DNA of 16,460 nt from Candidatus Bathyarchaeota archaeon (GCA_003662715.1 QMYO01000010.1:1-16460); one strand, 5' to 3'; positions 6,319-14,336 are shown, counted from the stretch's first letter. Numbers and translations are program-made. The notes: generated from the letters alone by a model not told the origin.

Positions 6319-6543
6319 CTAGGTTTTTGGAAATTCGTGATGGCATCTTGGACACATAATTAGCTTACAGTGTTTTTTCATGAAACACGCTTGACAAGCT
6401 TTTTCTCCCTTTTCCCAACCGAATTTATAACCACACAAAGGGCATTGATATACTGGGTCGCTTTTTCGCTCAGTATTTCCTTTATCCGAACGGGTGATGA
6501 TTCTGAAGGTTGCTGAAACGTCATTAGGAGACTTTGACACCAT
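6319..6543 (-). CDS. small zinc-ribbon protein linked to feoB
   Basis: The 74-residue protein has a polar N-terminus and seven cysteines: C34 and C37 (QCPLCGY), C50 and C53 (KACQACF), C59, and C64 and C67 (MCPRCHH), with H69 and H70 as additional possible ligands. The pattern suggests two zinc- or iron-binding knuckles. The ATG at 6543 follows the feoB TGA (6549-6551) by five bases, and the preceding GGTTGAGAG could serve as ribosome site, so the two genes are almost certainly co-translated. A longer open frame into feoB exists but is only overlap. Small Cys-rich partners (FeoC-like) accompany FeoB in many organisms; I cannot say whether this one is a FeoC analogue. It has no membrane segment. 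Confidence 0.72.
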   Translation of the reverse strand: MVSKSPNDVSATFRIITRSDKGNTERKSDPVYQCPLCGYKFGWEKGEKACQACFMKKHCKLIMCPRCHHEFPKT

Positions 6544-6548
6544 TTCTC

Positions 6549-8627
6549 TCAACCTACTAAGCCTAGATAAGGAACCACACGGTAGGCGATTCCTCCAACG
6601 ACAATGGCGAGAACTATGGTGAAAATCATCAATAACACAGCGTTTTTCCAACCTAACTCCTTGCCGAGAACGGCTACGGTTGCGACGCAGGGGATGTAGA
6701 TGGTGACGACTAAGGCGAAAACAAATATTTGGAGAGGCGTCATGAATGCTAAGAGGTTTTGAGCATTCGGGCCATACTGCATTATGGCCAATGCCACCAG
6801 TAACTGGAGGGTTAATTCCTTGCGGAGAATGCCTAATATTAGGCAGACTCCAGCGACTGCAGGAAGCCCCAACACTCCATAAATAATAGGTTCTATTGGC
6901 TCAACAATAGCCAACAAGTATCCCATCTCATAGAGAGCTCCAAGCGTTAGGCTTCCCAATGTTATGATCGGGAAAGCCACGAAAGCGAAGTCTCTGAATC
7001 TAAACCATGTTTTCTTTGCAATAGAGGAAGCTGAAGGAATTCGAAAAGGGAACATTTCCATAACCAAGCCAGAAGACTCGCCTGGTAAGAGTTTGTTCAA
7101 GCCTAAGCCGACTAAACCGATAAGCACAAGTTCAATAAGGTAAATGAGGGCGGCGTATTGCCATCCCACAAAGTTGGCTACTGCACCTAAAATCACTGCT
7201 GTTCTGGCGCTGCATGGAACCAAGACAATAAGTGTGCAAGCTAAGATGCGTTCTCTCTTTGTTGTCAACACCCTAGTGCCCATAATTGCTGGAACATTGC
7301 ATCCCGCACCAGTCAACATTGGGATGATGACTCTGCCGTGCAATCCAAGCTTATGCATAACGTTATCGGTTAAGAACGCCATGGTATTGAGATAGCCACT
7401 GTCTTCCAGCAAAGACAAAACGATGTAAAACGTTAATACATAGGGCACACCAACGCTGAGCCAAGCTAAGACTCCTGCATCTAAGCCCCAAAGAACGATA
7501 TTAGCTAGTGTTTCATTTTGGAGCAGCGAAGAAACTAAACTACCTAGTGGAGGAGAGACATATGTTCCCCAAAGATGGTCGAGAGTTGCGCTTAACAAGC
7601 CTCCAACATAAAAAATGAAAGAGAAAACACCTAGCAAAACTAAAATCATTAACGGTATTCCCGTATAGGAAGCCACTGAATAATGCTTCAACTTTTCAGA
7701 AAGAAGAATTGGCTGTTTAACCTTCATCTGAACAGCATCAGCAATAGTTCCCGCCAACCCGTATCTTTCACGAGCAATCCTCACACCAACTGGTTCACCA
7801 TGTTTCCTTTCGATTTGTTTAGCCAAACTAGCAGACAATCTTAGAAGATATTCTCTGTCTGCTTTTTCACCACGCCACCGCCAACGATGCCGCCTTTCCA
7901 GCTTTACTTCACTTTCACCTCTTCGAATCGTTTGTATGAATTCGCTGTCGCCTTCTAAAAGCAGTATAGCCAAGGCTCTCGCAGGTAGGTTAAAAGGTGT
8001 TTTAGGCATATGCTTTTTTATGGCTTCCTCAAGCCTCTGAACTGCTTGCTCAACATCACGACCATACACAATTTTTGGATCTTCACCTCTCAGTTTTCCT
8101 TGTGCAACATCCACGGATGTTTGAATAAGCTCTTTAATGCCTTGTCCACGAATAGCCACCGTTGGAACTACTGGAACACCTAGAAGTTCCGAAAGTTTTT
8201 CATGGTCTATTTTCAAGCCGATTTTTGCCGCATAATCAATTAGGTTCAAGTCCACTACGACTGGAAAACCCAACTCGAGAAACTGCAGCACCATGTAAAG
8301 ATTTCTTTGAAGATTAGAAGCGTCCACAACAATTATCACCACGTCTGGATGACTCTCTAAGACTCCTCGTCTAGCAACTAGCTGGTCGTCTGAAAAAGCG
8401 CTGATAGCATAAGTACCTGGCAGGTCGATTATGCCAATTTTAACGTCGTTATGTGTTGTTATGCCCATGTTCAATTCTACAGTCTTGCCTGGATAGTTGG
8501 CTGTTACAACGCTGAGTCCAGTTAGCTGGTTAAAAATGCAGCTTTTTCCAACGTTTGGATTGCCTGCCAAAGCGATTATTAAATCGGTTTTTCCTTTTAT
8601 TTCTCTCAGCACTTTGTGGCACGACAA
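6549..8627 (-). CDS. feoB: FeoB ferrous iron transporter
   Basis: The 692-residue protein has the full FeoB plan. A G-protein domain carries G1 GNPNVGKS (22-29), the G2-region NYPGKTVE, G3 DLPG (68-71), G4 NLID (128-131) and G5-like VAIRGQG (158-163). A helical bundle follows to about residue 300, then a membrane domain with two Gate-type halves, including GLHGRVIIPMLTGAGCNVPAIMGTR and ILRKELTLQLLVALA. FeoB imports Fe(II) across the membrane with nucleotide hydrolysis. The start is TTG 8627; an in-frame TGA at 8640-8642 limits extension. The N-terminus MSCHKVLREI puts a Cys-His pair ahead of the G domain. It lies between FTR1 (38 bp upstream) and the zinc-ribbon gene. No separate feoA is present. 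Confidence 0.95.
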   Translation of the reverse strand: MSCHKVLREIKGKTDLIIALAGNPNVGKSCIFNQLTGLSVVTANYPGKTVELNMGITTHNDVKIGIIDLPGTYAISAFSDDQLVARRGVLESHPDVVIIVVDASNLQRNLYMVLQFLELGFPVVVDLNLIDYAAKIGLKIDHEKLSELLGVPVVPTVAIRGQGIKELIQTSVDVAQGKLRGEDPKIVYGRDVEQAVQRLEEAIKKHMPKTPFNLPARALAILLLEGDSEFIQTIRRGESEVKLERRHRWRWRGEKADREYLLRLSASLAKQIERKHGEPVGVRIARERYGLAGTIADAVQMKVKQPILLSEKLKHYSVASYTGIPLMILVLLGVFSFIFYVGGLLSATLDHLWGTYVSPPLGSLVSSLLQNETLANIVLWGLDAGVLAWLSVGVPYVLTFYIVLSLLEDSGYLNTMAFLTDNVMHKLGLHGRVIIPMLTGAGCNVPAIMGTRVLTTKRERILACTLIVLVPCSARTAVILGAVANFVGWQYAALIYLIELVLIGLVGLGLNKLLPGESSGLVMEMFPFRIPSASSIAKKTWFRFRDFAFVAFPIITLGSLTLGALYEMGYLLAIVEPIEPIIYGVLGLPAVAGVCLILGILRKELTLQLLVALAIMQYGPNAQNLLAFMTPLQIFVFALVVTIYIPCVATVAVLGKELGWKNAVLLMIFTIVLAIVVGGIAYRVVPYLGLVG

Positions 8628-8664
8628 GCAAATCAGCCTTCATAGAATGAGTTCATCCATCAAG

Positions 8665-9504
8665 CTACACTGGTATCTTATCTTTTCGGTAAACCCAAAT
8701 TACCAGAGGAAGCGCTATCGCTAGATATGCGAGATGAACTATTATCCTAGCCCATTCAGCCTTTACTGTATAACCAAACATCACAGCAAAGATGGAACCC
8801 ACTGCTCCTTTATGATGGAACAAGCTATTCTCGGGTATATCCAGAGCATAAGCGGGTTCACCTAACCAGCCAAGTTTAACGCCGACATCTTCAGAATATT
8901 CCGCCAGTTCATGTACGCCATAACCAGCTAATCCTCCAGCCAAAAGCACAAGCAAAATGCTTGTGAAATAAAAGAACTTTCGTATGTTAATCTTCATACC
9001 AACAACGAATATTGCATAAGCTAAAGCCAGCGAAGCCACCACGCCGAGGAAAGCACCAATTAAAGTACCTACCGCATCATCCAATAAGAAAGGAGTTAAA
9101 AAAAGCACAGTCTCAAGTCCTTCTCGAAACACTACGATGAACGAAAAAGAGATAAGAGCAATGGTTGCGCCTCGAGTTACAATGGCTTCCAGTCGCTTTT
9201 CCACTTCCATCTTGAGCTCCTTCCCCTTACTTGCCATCCAGTAAATCATAGAAGATAACACGGCAACAGCAATGAGGGCGGCGACTCCTTCAAATAATGG
9301 TTTGATAGGTCCTGCAAGGCTGCCATATATAATCCAGACAGATGCTCCGAAAACAAAACTTGCCGCAATTGCAAGATAAACTCCATACCAAGCATAGCGT
9401 GTCAATGGATTTCTCTTTGTTCTCGCTAAATATGCCAAGATTATTGCTGTTATAAGCGTGGCTTCTAAGGCTTCTCTAAAAGCCAGCAAAAATTGAGCAA
9501 ACAA
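8665..9504 (-). CDS. FTR1/EfeU-family high-affinity iron permease
   Basis: The 279-residue membrane protein has about seven hydrophobic segments and both hallmark iron-binding motifs of the FTR1 family: REALE at residues 10-14 and REGLE near residue 127 (VFREGLETVLFL). FTR1/EfeU permeases import iron, classically Fe(III) made by a partner oxidase. No multicopper oxidase, EfeO or EfeB gene lies nearby, so its coupling is unclear; pairing with FeoB in one operon suggests a role in ferrous uptake or iron release. The start is TTG 9504, supported by the family's N-terminus (FLLAFREALEATLI) and by AGGGGA at the stop of the regulator gene just upstream. It follows the DtxR-type gene by nine bases. 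Confidence 0.9.
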   Translation of the reverse strand: MFAQFLLAFREALEATLITAIILAYLARTKRNPLTRYAWYGVYLAIAASFVFGASVWIIYGSLAGPIKPLFEGVAALIAVAVLSSMIYWMASKGKELKMEVEKRLEAIVTRGATIALISFSFIVVFREGLETVLFLTPFLLDDAVGTLIGAFLGVVASLALAYAIFVVGMKINIRKFFYFTSILLVLLAGGLAGYGVHELAEYSEDVGVKLGWLGEPAYALDIPENSLFHHKGAVGSIFAVMFGYTVKAEWARIIVHLAYLAIALPLVIWVYRKDKIPV

Positions 9505-9513
9505 CAGCGTCCC

Positions 9514-10188
9514 CTACTCGTTTTTCTTAACCCAAATAACTGAAGCAACATTTCGACCTAAAGCATAGCTGGCGCCCATCACCTTCACAATTATTGGACC
9601 GTTAAAGGGAGCTTTCTCCTCAATCTGCACGTTAGCTCCAGGCACAAGACCCAGCGTTGCCAAATACTGCAGCATATCGGGTCTTTCATCAGTTATTTTA
9701 ACGATGACCCCTTCTTTTCCAGGACCTAAATTAACTAGACGTTCACTTTCCTCCTCAATTACCTTCCCTGATTCTGAAGGGATAGGGTTCCCATGCGGAC
9801 AAGTTTTCGGTTTTCCTAAAGCTTTTTCCAACGGCTTAATTATGTCCTTATCTGCAATGGCATGTTCCAGTTTACATGCTGCATCATGTGCTTTACTCCA
9901 GTCTATGTGCAAAATGTCGGTCAGCAGCCTTTCAGAAAGGCGGTGTCGCCTAACAACGTCTAGTGCTATTTTTCGACCTTTTTTTGTGAGATTTACGCCT
10001 TTGTATGGTTTGTGAGTGATAAGGTTTTGTTTTTCCATGTTTTCAATGGTGTTCGTTATAGTTCCAAGCGTCACGTTTAATTCTTTAGCGAGGTCTCCGG
10101 TTTTGGCTGCGCCTTTCTTTTCTTCTAGTTTGTAGATGGCTTCTAGGTATTCTTCTATTGTTGATGAGACCTTTTGTACGCTTGACAT
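9514..10188 (-). CDS. DtxR/IdeR-type iron-dependent regulator with FeoA-like C-terminal domain
   Basis: The 224-residue protein has a winged helix (residues 8-70), the DtxR dimer/metal domain (75-135), and an SH3/FeoA-like domain (160-220: GVIVKITDERPDMLQYLATLGLVPGANVQIEEKAPFNGPIIVKV). Compared with DtxR, offset by three, site-1 ligands H82, E86 and H101 are kept (DtxR H79, E83, H98), and site 2 keeps C105, E108 and H109 (C102, E105, H106). DtxR Met10 is replaced by E13, an acidic residue as at MntR Asp8. Cys105 favours iron over manganese. It is the first gene of the FTR1-feoB operon, so it probably represses that operon and itself when iron is sufficient. The ATG at 10188 is preceded by GAGGC at suitable spacing. 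An MntR function is the main alternative. Confidence 0.88.
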   Translation of the reverse strand: MSSVQKVSSTIEEYLEAIYKLEEKKGAAKTGDLAKELNVTLGTITNTIENMEKQNLITHKPYKGVNLTKKGRKIALDVVRRHRLSERLLTDILHIDWSKAHDAACKLEHAIADKDIIKPLEKALGKPKTCPHGNPIPSESGKVIEEESERLVNLGPGKEGVIVKITDERPDMLQYLATLGLVPGANVQIEEKAPFNGPIIVKVMGASYALGRNVASVIWVKKNE

Positions 10189-10232
10189 TGGTCTTGCCTC
10201 GATTTTTCTATTTTGCTGTTCGGATATGAAAG

Positions 10233-10252
10233 TACGAGTTATCGTATATATC
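10233..10252 (-). promoter_or_regulatory. promoter and candidate operator of the iron operon
   Basis: TACGA (10233-10237) and TCGTA (10242-10246) form a perfect 5-bp inverted repeat around GTTA. On the minus strand a TATATA-like element overlaps its outer end (10244-10252). A start site about 25 bases downstream would place the repeat between TATA and the transcription start, 45-58 bp before the ATG of the DtxR-type gene. A second, weaker GTTAT/ATAAC pair lies just outside, at about 10259-10278. Assignment to the DtxR-type regulator is inference. Confidence 0.4.
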
Positions 10253-10324
10253 TCTTATGTTATTCTCATTATTATAACAATAAAATCCTAAAAATCCCAT
10301 AACCTTTTCATTAAACAAAGAACC

Positions 10325-10798
10325 TCAATCATCACCTAACTCCATAATCGACTTGCGTACAAGCTTCTTCTCCTCCTTGTATGAATTAGCGCAATGTTTA
10401 CAACAGAAAGTTGTCTTTTTCCCATCGATGACTTCATGGTAACCTCCCTCATATAGCTTGCATCCGCAGTGGGCACAGACTTCGAGGCTGGGTTCTATGG
10501 CTATGGAAATTAGATTAGCAAATCTTTTGAACAATATTGTACAGAGTTCTCTTCCTTCAGCAGTGAGTTCAAACACTTTTCGTTCTTTCTCGCCTACTGG
10601 CTTAACTGTATGGGTTACTAAGCCTTTTTGTTCAAGTTGTTTTAGAAACGGGTAGACAAGGCTGGGGCTAATTTCTTTTCCAATGCGTTCTCGGAATTTG
10701 GTGATTATGCTGTAGCCGTGGGTTGGTCCTTCATATAGGATGGTGAGTATGTAGAATCGAGAAAAGTCTGAAATGACCTCTTCAACTTCGGTTTTCAT
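10325..10798 (-). CDS. PadR-type transcriptional regulator with C-terminal TRASH metal-binding domain
   Basis: The 157-residue protein joins two domains. Residues 8-85 are a PadR winged helix (FYILTILYEGPTHGYSII, then SPSLVYPFLKQLEQKGLV and a wing with KERKVFELT). Residues 107-142 are a TRASH domain: C111-x20-C132-x3-C136, with C108, C113 and C133 nearby and the usual FC..HC...Y ending. TRASH domains bind copper or other soft metals in archaeal regulators such as CopT, which use other DNA-binding domains. It is divergent from copA over a palindrome-rich gap, so it is the probable copper sensor. I chose ATG 10798 over GTG 10807 for the better-placed GAGTG upstream and the PadR-like N-terminus. 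Metal identity is inferred from the neighbour. Confidence 0.85.
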   Translation of the reverse strand: MKTEVEEVISDFSRFYILTILYEGPTHGYSIITKFRERIGKEISPSLVYPFLKQLEQKGLVTHTVKPVGEKERKVFELTAEGRELCTILFKRFANLISIAIEPSLEVCAHCGCKLYEGGYHEVIDGKKTTFCCKHCANSYKEEKKLVRKSIMELGDD

Positions 10799-10812
10799 AT
10801 TTAGCACTCAAC

Positions 10813-10844
10813 AAGATATATCTTTAAAAGATATATTTATATAT
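10813..10844. promoter_or_regulatory. palindromic operator-promoter between the TRASH regulator and copA
   Basis: ATATATCTTT (10816-10825) and AAAGATATAT (10827-10836) form a perfect 10-bp inverted repeat around one A. The left arm is itself inside a 12-bp perfect palindrome, AAGATATATCTT (10813-10824). TTTATATAT at 10836-10844 is a good TATA element for copA, about 48 bp before its ATG. The repeat therefore abuts the copA TATA and lies 18-38 bp before the regulator's ATG. It fits a PadR dimer site acting on both genes; the binding partner is inference, and AT-richness makes chance symmetry easier. Confidence 0.55.
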
Positions 10845-10891
10845 TTCTGCCACCAAATACATAATAGCACAAAAAAGAAGAGAACCCAACA

Positions 10892-13357
10892 ATGACCAAA
10901 AAAAGCAAAAAAACTGTCCTCAACATCGGCGGCATGAGCTGCGTCACATGCGCCCAAACCATAGAAAAAAAGTTGTCCAAATTGAAGGGTGTAACTCGTG
11001 CCACAGTTAATTTTGCAGCCGAAAAGGCCATTATAGACTATGATCCGAATATCGTGGATCAGAAAACCATTGAGGACGCCATTGTTGAGGTAGGCTATAA
11101 GGTAGTGCATGAAAGCGTTTTTTTAAAAATAAGTGGCATGACTTGTGTCACGTGTGCACAGACTATAGAGAAGGCGTTAAACGAGAAAGAAGGCATATAC
11201 AAGGCCAGCGTTAACTTCGCTTTAGAAAAGGCGGCGGTGGAGTATGATCCGGAACAAATCAGTGTAGCGGGAATTATAAAGGTTATACGGGATGTGGGAT
11301 ATGACGTTATTGAACCTGAGGAAGGCTTGGAAGATAGAGAAAAAAGGGAAAGAGAAAGAAGCATACGAATTTTAAAATATAAGTTTGCATTTTCCGCAGT
11401 GGTTAATATACCTGTAGTGCTCTATAATTACTGGTACATTCTTCCTTTCACTCTCCCCACTCTCCCTATAGAGAATTTCATACCCCTCCTCCTGTTCTTT
11501 TTAGCCACTCCAGTTCATTTCATAGTTGGACATGGTTTCTTTGTAGGTGCATATAAAGCGCTGAGAAACAAAAACCCAAACATGGATGTACTAGTCGCCA
11601 TAGGCACTTCAGCAGCGTACTTTTACAGTGTTTATGTCACCTTTACGGGTGCAGGGCTTCTGTATTATACAACAGCCGTGTCGCTTATGACATTTCTCAT
11701 TTTGGGCAGGCTGTTGGAAGCCATAGCTAAGGGCAGGACATCGGCGGCTATCAGAAAACTCATGGGGTTACAGGCTAAGACGGCGAGGGTTGTTAGAGAC
11801 AGTGAAGAGATAGAGATTCCTGTGGAGGATGTTCGAGTTGGAGACATTGTGGTGGTTAGGCCTGGAGAGAAGATACCAGTGGATGGTGTGGTGATTCAAG
11901 GATATTCGGGAGTGGATGAAAAGGTGATTACTGGCGAAAGCATACCGGTTGAAAAGAAGGTGGGTGATGAGGTTGTTGGAGCCACCATGAATAAAACGGG
12001 TATGCTGAAGTTCAGAGCAACTAAAGTGGGGTCTGATACGGTTTTAGCTCAAATCATAAAGCTGGTTGAGGATGCTTTGGGTTCTAAGGCGCCCATCCAA
12101 ACGTTGGTGGATAAGGTGGCGGCACGTTTTGTCCCAGCTGTCATATTGATTGCAATAGTTTCGTTTCTTGTGTGGTATTTTGTAGGAATGGGCTTCATAT
12201 TTGCTCTCACAGTATTTATCGCCGTGTTAATAATTGCATGTCCATGCGCTATGGGTCTCGCCACTCCAACCGCTATAATGGTTGGTGTTGGAAAAGGAGC
12301 TGAGAATGGAATCTTAATCAAGAGTGGCGAAGCTTTGGAAACCGCTCACAAACTTCAGGCAATTGTATTCGACAAGACTGGGACGCTGACGAAAGGGGAG
12401 CCAGAAGTTACAGATATCATTGCTGTTGCTCCTCCAATCGGCAATCCATCATCAACTGTGCGGGAGGTTAAGGCATTAAGTGAGGAGCAGCTGTTGCAGC
12501 TTGCTGCAATTGCGGAGAAGAGTTCTGAGCATCCTCTTGGAGAAGCTATAGTTAAGAGAGCTATGGAGAAGGGAATCAAAGTTACAGACCCAGAATTCTT
12601 TAACGCCATACCTGGATACGGTGTGGAAGTGAAGTATAACGGTATGGAGATATTGCTGGGAAATCGAAAGTTGATGGAGAAAAATGATGTAGCCATAGAG
12701 CATCTTGAGGAGAGGATGAAGGCGTTGGAGGAGGATGGAAAGACAGCGATGCTCATTGCTGTGGACAAGAAGGCTGTTGGCATAATTGCTGTGGCTGACA
12801 CTTTAATGGAGTATTCAGCTGAGGCGGTGAAGACGCTTCAGAAAATGGGTTTAGAAGTGATAATGATTACTGGAGATAACGAAAGGACAGCGAAGGCTAT
12901 TGCAAAACAGGTGGGAATGAATAGGGTATTGGCGGAGGTGCTTCCAGGAGATAAGGCTAATGAGATAAAACGGTTGCAGGAGGAAGGCAAAATAGTGGCT
13001 ATGGTTGGCGATGGAATAAATGACGCTCCAGCCCTAGCACAGGCGGATATTGGAATAGCCCTTGGCAGTGGAACTGACGTTGCGATGGAGACAGGGGACA
13101 TCGTGTTAGTTAAAGATGATTTGAGGGATGTGGTCATCAGCATCCAGTTGAGTAGAGCTACTATGAGAAAGATTAAGGAAGGTCTGTTTTGGGCGTTCGC
13201 CTACAACACGGCTCTTATACCCGTGGCTGCTGGCATCTTATATCCGTTCTTCGGTATTTTGTTGGACCCTATCTTCGCGGCAGCGGCGATGGCAACCAGT
13301 TCTGTATCTGTGGTTACGAATGCCTCGCTTCTAAAGAGGTTTAGACCTAAAATATGA
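10892..13357 (+). CDS. copA: CopA copper-exporting P1B-type ATPase
   Basis: The 821-residue protein has two N-terminal HMA domains with GMSCVTC (C17, C20) and GMTCVTC (C85, C88). The P1B ATPase core follows: the actuator TGES (in [12 protein letters not shown]), the transmembrane metal site CPC (C450-P-C452, in [13 protein letters not shown]), phosphorylation DKTGTLT with D494, the SEHPLG nucleotide-domain motif, and GDGINDAP at 706-713. The last membrane helices carry [12 protein letters not shown] and [11 protein letters not shown], the YN and MxxSS residues typical of Cu(I) transporters. It should pump Cu(I) out of the cytosol using ATP. It starts at ATG 10892 behind TTTATATAT. The next gene, the YHS/TRASH protein, is 49 bp downstream. 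Silver is a possible second substrate. Confidence 0.95.
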   Translation: MTKKSKKTVLNIGGMSCVTCAQTIEKKLSKLKGVTRATVNFAAEKAIIDYDPNIVDQKTIEDAIVEVGYKVVHESVFLKISGMTCVTCAQTIEKALNEKEGIYKASVNFALEKAAVEYDPEQISVAGIIKVIRDVGYDVIEPEEGLEDREKRERERSIRILKYKFAFSAVVNIPVVLYNYWYILPFTLPTLPIENFIPLLLFFLATPVHFIVGHGFFVGAYKALRNKNPNMDVLVAIGTSAAYFYSVYVTFTGAGLLYYTTAVSLMTFLILGRLLEAIAKGRTSAAIRKLMGLQAKTARVVRDSEEIEIPVEDVRVGDIVVVRPGEKIPVDGVVIQGYSGVDEKVITGESIPVEKKVGDEVVGATMNKTGMLKFRATKVGSDTVLAQIIKLVEDALGSKAPIQTLVDKVAARFVPAVILIAIVSFLVWYFVGMGFIFALTVFIAVLIIACPCAMGLATPTAIMVGVGKGAENGILIKSGEALETAHKLQAIVFDKTGTLTKGEPEVTDIIAVAPPIGNPSSTVREVKALSEEQLLQLAAIAEKSSEHPLGEAIVKRAMEKGIKVTDPEFFNAIPGYGVEVKYNGMEILLGNRKLMEKNDVAIEHLEERMKALEEDGKTAMLIAVDKKAVGIIAVADTLMEYSAEAVKTLQKMGLEVIMITGDNERTAKAIAKQVGMNRVLAEVLPGDKANEIKRLQEEGKIVAMVGDGINDAPALAQADIGIALGSGTDVAMETGDIVLVKDDLRDVVISIQLSRATMRKIKEGLFWAFAYNTALIPVAAGILYPFFGILLDPIFAAAAMATSSVSVVTNASLLKRFRPKI

Positions 13358-13406
13358 AAGATATAGAGAAGTGTTGAAGATTAAAAATTAAAGGAGATGA
13401 TAATGG

Positions 13407-13553
13407 ATGGCGAAGGACCCTGTCTGTGGGATGGAAGTGGATGAGAAAACAGCTAAATACAAGACGGAGCATATGGGAAAGACGTATTACTTCTGCGCCG
13501 CTGGTTGCAAAGACGCGTTTGAAAAGGACCCGCACAAATACATGCACACGTAA
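13407..13553 (+). CDS. 48-aa YHS/TRASH-type metal-binding protein
   Basis: The protein begins MAKDPVCGMEV and ends EKDPHKYMHT, with YYFCAAGCKDAFEK in between. This is a complete YHS domain: DPVCGM at residues 4-9 and C7-x22-C30-x3-C34, essentially the TRASH spacing also seen in the regulator upstream of copA. YHS domains occur fused to copper ATPases and as standalone small proteins, probably binding copper. GGAGATGAT lies about seven bases before ATG 13407; an overlapping ATG at 13403 opens another frame that lacks the motif. It lies 49 bp after copA in the same direction, so it may be a copper carrier handing metal to CopA's HMA domains or to the regulator (inference). Confidence 0.85.
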   Translation: MAKDPVCGMEVDEKTAKYKTEHMGKTYYFCAAGCKDAFEKDPHKYMHT

Positions 13554-13574
13554 GAATTGGAGAAATAGTTAACT

Positions 13575-13868
13575 ATGAAAAAAGTTCTGTTCGTTTGTGT
13601 CGAAAATGCATGTAGAAGTCAGATGGCGGAGGCGTTTTTCAATAAATTAGCCTTGGAAAAAGCGATAGCTATGAGTGCTGGAACCAAGCTGTCGAATAGG
13701 GTAAATTCAAAAGCAATTGAAGTGATGAAGGAAATTGGAATAGGCTTAGCTAAACAAAAGCCAAAGCTGTTGACTCAAGGGATGATTCAGAAGGTGGATA
13801 AGCTGATAACGATGGGTCGGTTACACTTGGAATCTGTCGAGTTCTTCATTTTTCAAATTGCATCTTAA
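13575..13868 (+). pseudogene. 3'-truncated ArsC-like low-molecular-weight protein phosphatase/arsenate reductase
   Basis: The first 81 residues match thioredoxin-type ArsC/LMW phosphatases: KKVLFVCVENACRSQMAEAF with the P-loop C8-x5-R14-S, SAGTKLSN, AIEVMKEIGI and KVDKLITMG. Intact proteins then have a Cys soon after the ITMG-like stretch, needed for arsenate reduction, and 45-60 more residues including the DP catalytic loop. Here the match stops after G81 (about 13817), the next codon is CGG, and only 16 unrelated residues follow before TAA at 13866-13868. The lost DP loop makes both phosphatase and reductase activity unlikely. It lies 21 bp after the YHS gene, so it was probably the last gene of the copA operon. 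The missing sequence joins a second broken gene read from the other strand. Confidence 0.75.
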
Positions 13869-14006
13869 TGAGTAGGTCGTATGCGCCGTATGTTGAGTTG
13901 GCTTCGATAATTTGATTGAGCTTTTTGGTTTTCGTGAATATTTCTTCTTCTTTTCAGCTTCCAGTTTCACTAAGATATATGCAGAAACTAAATCTGGCTT
14001 TTCCAA
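13821..14006 (-). pseudogene. frameshifted, truncated Lrp/AsnC-type RAM-domain gene remnant
   Basis: Reading the minus strand and switching frame twice restores a RAM (Lrp ligand-binding) domain: VSAYILVKLEAEK, then EEEIFTKTKKLNQIIEA, NSTYGAYDLLIKMQFEK and NEELDRFQ. This resembles archaeal RAM proteins (V.AYIL...E...V..A...YG.YDL....... EELD.F). Both shifts fall in A-rich runs, at about 13945-13955 (GAAAAGAAGAAGAAA) and 13850 (GAAAAATGAAG). The C-terminal third is missing; the coding sense ends at the arsC junction near 13818-13824. A TTG at 14006 could have been the start, since MEKPDLVSAYIL is a plausible N-terminus. No single frame covers it. Sequencing error in homopolymers could explain the shifts but not the truncation. 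Confidence 0.55.
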
Positions 14007-14336
14007 TGACCAGTCGATGAAAACTATGGCAAAAGGGATTTTTTATTGCCTGACAAAGAGAGGCTCTGATTTGTTGAACAAGCGGGTTTTTTCTTTGTTG
14101 AACAATGGAGTTATCAATGTTTGGTGGAGGATGGCGACGTAGATGGTGGCTTTTCAATGGATTTAGTAACTGTGCAAAGATGTAACTAGTGTGCTGTGGT
14201 TCTTCTTTTGTAAATGAGGTGCTACTCTTTTGGAAGAGACGGTACGTATGGAACTTAGAAGGTTGCTACATCGATATGTTCCGCGGGGTCTTATTTTGGT
14301 TAGAAAAACCTGATTTGCATTTCTGTATGGTAAACC

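Noticed and set aside
6544..6651. N-terminal extension of the zinc-ribbon protein into feoB
   Set aside because: The extra residues are feoB coding sequence read in another frame; ATG 6543 right after the feoB stop is better.
10808..11110. 100-aa minus strand ORF over the start of copA
   Set aside because: It is the antisense shadow of the first HMA domain and the promoter region.
13912..14142. 76-aa + strand ORF
   Set aside because: It is antisense to the RAM remnant, rich in Phe/Ser runs from A/T tracts, and has no family pattern.
14161..14336. Possible tRNA or small RNA before the helicase
   Set aside because: I looked for a T-loop GGTTCGA-like motif and acceptor pairing and found neither.
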